NCBI GenBank assembly: GCA_023136305.1
Contig: JAGLSF010000040.1
Span: 1 to 11,680 of the forward strand
DNA: 11,680 nucleotides
Direction: 5' to 3'
DNA from: Spirochaetota bacterium
GTDB taxonomy: Bacteria; Spirochaetota; B62-G9; DRHN01
The notes beneath the pieces were generated by a model that was given only the letters and a program-made list of their open reading frames with translations, was not told the origin of the DNA and ran no database searches. This document shows positions 7,647-11,680 of this stretch, piece after piece (the stretch's first letter is position 1; every line of letters starts with the position of its first letter). The position numbers and the translations under genes are program-made.

Positions 7647-8675
7647 ATGATAACCTGTATTCAATGCAGGCAGAAACCTGCTGCAGCGTCATTTTCGATC
7701 TGTGCCGATTGCATCCGCTCATATTCGTACAGGGAGAGATTGATAGAGCTTCACAGGAAGGGCAGGGAGCAGGCTGGCCTGCCATGCAGGCCCCCGAAGC
7801 ATCCCGAGGGAATACAATGCCGGCTCTGTGCAAATAACTGCAGTATGGGGGAGGGAGACTACGGTTTTTGCGGGCTTCGGAAAAACGAGCATGACCAACT
7901 GGTTGAAGAGTCGGGCATGGAAATCGGGCGTGCGCATACATACCTGGACCATCTCCCCACCAACTGCTGTGCATCGTGGTTTTGCAGAGGTTCTGAGGAA
8001 GAAGGGTATAATCTGGCGGTGTTTCTCTATGGGTGCAGCTTCGACTGCCTCTACTGCCAGAACAGTGAACATAAATTAGTGGAGAAAGCTCCCGCACTCT
8101 CGGTTGGGCAGCTTGTTGAAAGGGCAGCAGACCCACGAGTTGCCTGTGTCTGTTTTTTCGGAGGTTCACCGGAACCGCAGTTTCCGTTTGTTTTTGAGGC
8201 AGCAGAGCGGATCTCGGCTCAAAGTAAGAACAGGAAACATATATGTTTCGAATGGAATGGAAGTGGCAATCCCTCATATGTGAGGCGCGCAGTGCAGATT
8301 GCGCATGATTCGGGAGGGACGGTGAAATTCGACCTCAAGGCATTTCATCCCAATATACACGCTGCACTGTGCGGCGTTGAGGGAAGTGCCACCATGGAGA
8401 ATTTCACGATTGCCTCGAATATGTACCCCGATGTGGATGTGCTCACTGCCACGACCTTACTCGTTCCCTACTATGTGGATGAGAGGGAGGTTGGGGGAAT
8501 TGCATCCACTATCGCACACGCGAATCCCCGCATACCCTATTCACTCCTCGTATTTCACCCTGATTATTACCTCGAAGATCTGCCGGTTACACCGCGAGAA
8601 CAGGTGTTTTCCTGCTACGATGTAGCAATATCACATCTCCAGAGGGTACATATCGGGAATAAAAATCTATTGTAG
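7647..8675 (+). CDS. Radical SAM protein, PflX/COG1313-like, with extra Cys motifs
   Basis: This 342-residue protein carries the radical SAM cluster site C130-x3-C134-x2-C137 in YGCSFDCLYCQN and the SAM-contacting GGSPEP motif at 172-177. Two cysteine groups come first. C4-x2-C7...C19-x2-C22 looks like a zinc ribbon or knuckle. C58-x2-C61-x3-C65...C75 (ending FCGLRKN) resembles the front of pyruvate-formate-lyase-activase-like proteins of the PflX/COG1313 and AmmeMemoRadiSam kinds. It would cleave S-adenosylmethionine to make a 5'-deoxyadenosyl radical; the target is unknown. The frame also offers a TTG at 7611, but that lies in the inverted repeat. ATG 7647, giving MITCIQC, places the first Cys pair at the N-terminus as expected. 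The ribosome binding site is weak. No formate-lyase-like substrate protein is adjacent, so a glycyl-radical activase role is not supported here. Confidence 0.85.
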   Translation: MITCIQCRQKPAAASFSICADCIRSYSYRERLIELHRKGREQAGLPCRPPKHPEGIQCRLCANNCSMGEGDYGFCGLRKNEHDQLVEESGMEIGRAHTYLDHLPTNCCASWFCRGSEEEGYNLAVFLYGCSFDCLYCQNSEHKLVEKAPALSVGQLVERAADPRVACVCFFGGSPEPQFPFVFEAAERISAQSKNRKHICFEWNGSGNPSYVRRAVQIAHDSGGTVKFDLKAFHPNIHAALCGVEGSATMENFTIASNMYPDVDVLTATTLLVPYYVDEREVGGIASTIAHANPRIPYSLLVFHPDYYLEDLPVTPREQVFSCYDVAISHLQRVHIGNKNLL

Positions 8676-8713
8676 GATTTTCACGCTTATTACAGTTTCA
8701 GGCCGGGGGAGGG

Positions 8714-11680
8714 TTACTCATCCCAGAGCATTTTCTGGTCCCCGTTGGGATGAAAGGCGCGGCTTCCATCACCGTTCGCTTTTCCGAGGTAGGCGTACTC
8801 ATCTGCAAGAGACGGATCGATACGCTTAAGTCTTGTGTAGATTTTGTTCGCCTCTTCCTGTTCTCCCAATTTCTGGTAAACGCGTGTTAAGCCCAGCAAC
8901 ACTCTCGGGTTGTCAGGTTCCTGCTGATGCGCCCGTTCGTAATACAGCAGGGCTATCTTGTACTCGTCCTGCAGATAGTAGACGTTCCCCAGATTCATCA
9001 GTGAGGGGGCATAGTCCTCGGTTTTAAGAACCCGGGTGAACGCCGAGATTGCCTTTTCCTCGAGACCATATCGGGCGTAGAGTACACCAAGCCTGTTGAC
9101 GCTTTTTGCGTTGCCGCCTGATCGATCGATTTCGGAGAGCAGTTTCTGTTCTCTCGATGAGATCTCACGGTTGATGAGACGGTCAACCTCTGCAACATAC
9201 TCTCGAACAACACGGTCGCTGTCAGGCAGTGTCAGTGTCGAACTGCCGAAGAGACCGACAGGCTCGTATATCTTCCATGCATCCTTAGTTGTGAAGATGG
9301 ACGCGCTTTTCCGTGCTGAATTGTCACGCCACTCCTTTGAACCGATGAGCCATGCTTTCAGGAATCCGTCCTCTATAATCGTTGTCTCCACAGGCATCCA
9401 CACCCTGCCATCCATAAAGATGAGATCTGCCTTGTTGTCGAAGTGGCGTTTCGCTTCTTCCTCACTCATATCGAGGGAGAAGGCGGTGAGTATATGGCCC
9501 GGTATGGTGATGAACGCGGTGTCGATGCCGACCGATTCAAGCAGCGCGTTGTACAGTATGGAGAGGTCGTCACAGTCACCGGCCTTGTACTCGAGGGTCT
9601 GTTTAGGAAACTGAAGAAAATCCACGGAGAGCTTGTTCTGTGAGGATTCCCTGTAAGGAGTCGTCGGGTCGATCACATAGCTCATACCGTAGAGCGACAG
9701 GGTTTCGTGCAGGGCGATTCCCATGAGCAGGTTTGAGTTGAGTGACCTGCTCGCCTTGCCCTTTATCATACCGGCAACGTTCTTCGAAAACTTCAACACT
9801 GCAGTGTCTTTTGCTGTAACAAATGATGCCACCTTGCGGTCATCGTCCCAGGTTATTGCATTCCGGTTGTGTATGCGTATGGCACCGACGAACTCCTGTG
9901 TTCGTGATTTTCCTTCAGCGATATACTCGACACTGATCTTGACTGAAACCTTGTTACCTTCGGAGATTTCAAGCACACGGTTGGTGAAAAGCCCGAAGAG
10001 AACGACCTCACTTTTCTCACCCCGATCCAGCTTCGAGGGTGCACGACATATTTTCGGGTTGTCCATGTACTGTTTGATGAAGAGGCTCACCTGAATATTT
10101 TCCACTGGTGTGCTGCCGCTGTTGCGCAGTACAGCCCTGCCAATTGGGTGTTCGTCGTAGTATTTATAGAACACAGGATGCACAGCGTCGAACTCAATGT
10201 TTTCAATGGCTACACTCGGCTCTGTTGTCAGTCCAATCCCCAGCTCGCCCATGGGAACGCCCGTGGTATCTTCCGGTGACGAACCGCGGAATGGGGTTTC
10301 CTTCATGGTGAGTGCATAGATTTTACCGTTGGTTGGATGCGCCAGTCTGAAGTTACTGTAATCGTATGAAATGCCGTCCGAGGCCTTTTTCTTGCTTGCC
10401 AGTACTGCCGCTCCGGTACTGTTCCGCTTGAGATTTCTAGCTTCTGAGGGAGCAATGCGCAGCTGAGCTTCAGTTCCAAAGACCTTGATCTGATAGATCT
10501 GCTTGTCAGCATCGTAGGATTCCAGGCTGTCCACCCGTGCGGTGATTTCACCGGAGTGTTTTTCCTCAGCACCGAAATGCTGCTCGGTCATCTCCTGCAG
10601 TTCGAGTAGAACATGGCTGCTCAGCTTTTTCATGCGGAGATCGTACTCATCACTGGTCTCGAATTCATCTTTCGGTGCGGTCAACTCATCATCAATGGCA
10701 GCCATGATTTCCTTGCTGCTCGAGCTGTTCACGATACGTTTCTGGGCCAGGGAAAAGGGAAGGGAGAGGGCATTTAAAAGTGAAATGACAGGGCCAGGTT
10801 CCACTCCATCTAAACGCCAAAAAACCGCCGTTTGATCACTCGAACCTGTTGCAAAGAGCCTGCCGTCTGATCGGAATGAAGCATCAAAGACATTGTCGTT
10901 GTGCCGGTAAATATTGTGGATTTCCTTCCAGGTATCTCCATGCTCACGGCTCCAAATCCGAACGGTACCGTTTGATATCGCTGCTGCGATAAACATGCTG
11001 TCCGGGCTGAACTCTACACTCCACATGCCGCCTGATTTGTGGTCTAATTTCTGTGCTTCCACATACCGGTCGCCATCCAGTTTCCAGAGCGTCATGAGGT
11101 TGGTACTCCCGGAGGCGAGCAGCTTGCCGTCATGAGAAAATGCGATGCTCGTTACATAGTATTTATTGTTCGAGAGAACCTGATGCTTTCTGAAAGAACC
11201 ATCCTTCATCTTCCATATGATGATGTTCGAGTCATCCCCGGCAGAGGCCATGATGCTCGGGTCCGGGCTGAAGATGATGTCCCTGATCGGCTTCTCATGT
11301 TCTGTGAGAACCTGGTGTTTTTCAAATTTGTTGTTTTCCCATTTCCAGACAATAACCTGTTTTTCGACACCGCATGAGACGAGATAGCCCCCATCGGGGC
11401 TGTAGGAAATACCGCTGACATAGTATGGATGGCCATCCAGGGCCTGCACGACCTGAAGGGTCTCCAGATCGAGAATTCCAATATCTCCCTGTGATTTGTA
11501 TCGGGTAAAGGCCAGGTATTTCTCAGCGGGAGAAAAGGCGAGTTTTCCGCCGACATTCTTTCTGTTGCCCTGGCTCATCCATAGACGATTGAACGCGCGG
11601 TCGTACAGATACACCGTGTTATCACCCACGGTAATAGCGAAATAGGTTCCGAAGGGAGAGAATCTGACCTCTCGTACATA
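8714..11680 (-). CDS. WD40 repeat / transglutaminase-like / TPR protein, 5'-partial
   Basis: The frame is open to the right edge (17 codons precede the internal GTG at 11629, reading YVREVRFSPFGTYFAI), so the start lies outside. Of 988 visible residues, about 1-292 form seven WD40 repeats with SPDG-like turns and strands ending in WK, WR or YD. A linker follows with a PKDEFETSDEYD segment at 336-347. About 488-606 is beta-rich and may be an Ig-like or CARDB-like domain. About 627-781 is a transglutaminase-like domain with C703 (AGDCDDLS), H729 (PGHILTAF) and E765 (WMPVETT) as the likely catalytic set. About 844-951 holds two or three TPRs. Such multi-domain proteins usually act as scaffolds, and the papain-like domain may cleave or crosslink peptides. 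Whether it is exported cannot be told, because the N-terminus is missing. It converges with the radical SAM gene across 38 bases. Confidence 0.85.
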   Translation of the reverse strand, partial: YVREVRFSPFGTYFAITVGDNTVYLYDRAFNRLWMSQGNRKNVGGKLAFSPAEKYLAFTRYKSQGDIGILDLETLQVVQALDGHPYYVSGISYSPDGGYLVSCGVEKQVIVWKWENNKFEKHQVLTEHEKPIRDIIFSPDPSIMASAGDDSNIIIWKMKDGSFRKHQVLSNNKYYVTSIAFSHDGKLLASGSTNLMTLWKLDGDRYVEAQKLDHKSGGMWSVEFSPDSMFIAAAISNGTVRIWSREHGDTWKEIHNIYRHNDNVFDASFRSDGRLFATGSSDQTAVFWRLDGVEPGPVISLLNALSLPFSLAQKRIVNSSSSKEIMAAIDDELTAPKDEFETSDEYDLRMKKLSSHVLLELQEMTEQHFGAEEKHSGEITARVDSLESYDADKQIYQIKVFGTEAQLRIAPSEARNLKRNSTGAAVLASKKKASDGISYDYSNFRLAHPTNGKIYALTMKETPFRGSSPEDTTGVPMGELGIGLTTEPSVAIENIEFDAVHPVFYKYYDEHPIGRAVLRNSGSTPVENIQVSLFIKQYMDNPKICRAPSKLDRGEKSEVVLFGLFTNRVLEISEGNKVSVKISVEYIAEGKSRTQEFVGAIRIHNRNAITWDDDRKVASFVTAKDTAVLKFSKNVAGMIKGKASRSLNSNLLMGIALHETLSLYGMSYVIDPTTPYRESSQNKLSVDFLQFPKQTLEYKAGDCDDLSILYNALLESVGIDTAFITIPGHILTAFSLDMSEEEAKRHFDNKADLIFMDGRVWMPVETTIIEDGFLKAWLIGSKEWRDNSARKSASIFTTKDAWKIYEPVGLFGSSTLTLPDSDRVVREYVAEVDRLINREISSREQKLLSEIDRSGGNAKSVNRLGVLYARYGLEEKAISAFTRVLKTEDYAPSLMNLGNVYYLQDEYKIALLYYERAHQQEPDNPRVLLGLTRVYQKLGEQEEANKIYTRLKRIDPSLADEYAYLGKANGDGSRAFHPNGDQKMLWDE

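Noticed and set aside
8676..8713. Bidirectional terminator between the radical SAM and WD40 genes
   Set aside because: The 38-base convergent spacer has no stem of useful length and no T or A run.
11627..11629. GTG as the start of the WD40 protein
   Set aside because: The same frame continues as WD40-like sequence for 17 codons to the window edge, so the gene is truncated by the window and does not start here.
1..11680. Defence island, CRISPR array, mobile element or toxin-antitoxin system
   Set aside because: No repeat array, transposase, integrase, terminal repeats or known defence gene is visible; apart from the large fusion protein the genes look like ordinary chromosomal genes.

Overview
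This is a bacterial chromosomal window of moderate GC content, by eye slightly above 50%. It carries tightly packed genes with ordinary Shine-Dalgarno sites. A bacterial-type two-subunit glutamate synthase, an AcuC-like deacetylase and a large WD40/TPR protein point to a bacterium. The sequence alone does not let me name a phylum. I see no tRNA, rRNA, insertion sequence, CRISPR array or phage gene.

Left arm (1-5518, all + strand): the 3' two-thirds of gltB, cut by the window's left edge, overlaps gltD by one base. After a 39-base gap comes an aldo/keto reductase of the AKR11 (YhdN-like) type. GltB and GltD form glutamate synthase, which turns glutamine plus 2-oxoglutarate into two glutamates. 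The reductase may be co-transcribed with them.

Middle (5519-7646): a 320-base gap without a convincing gene leads into a small single-domain cupin (+). Convergent to it is a histone-deacetylase/AcuC-family hydrolase (-) with all catalytic residues. Their 150-base spacer has coding-like open frames on both strands, including 31 sense codons directly in frame after the cupin's TAG stop. The hydrolase is divergent from the next gene. The gap between them contains a perfect 8+8 bp inverted repeat (TTACTCAA, 12 bases, TTGAGTAA), a candidate shared operator.

Right arm (7647-11680): a radical SAM protein of the PflX/COG1313-like kind (+) has two extra cysteine motifs in front of its CxxxCxxC cluster site. 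It converges on a very large gene (-) that runs off the right edge. That protein reads as seven WD40 repeats, a linker, a beta-rich Ig-like region, a transglutaminase-like cysteine domain with a readable Cys-His-Glu set, and C-terminal TPRs.

Apart from gltBD, the genes do not form an obvious shared pathway. The points most worth following are the WD40/transglutaminase-like/TPR fusion, the cysteine-rich radical SAM enzyme with its palindromic divergent promoter region, and the possibly decayed or read-through tail of the cupin.
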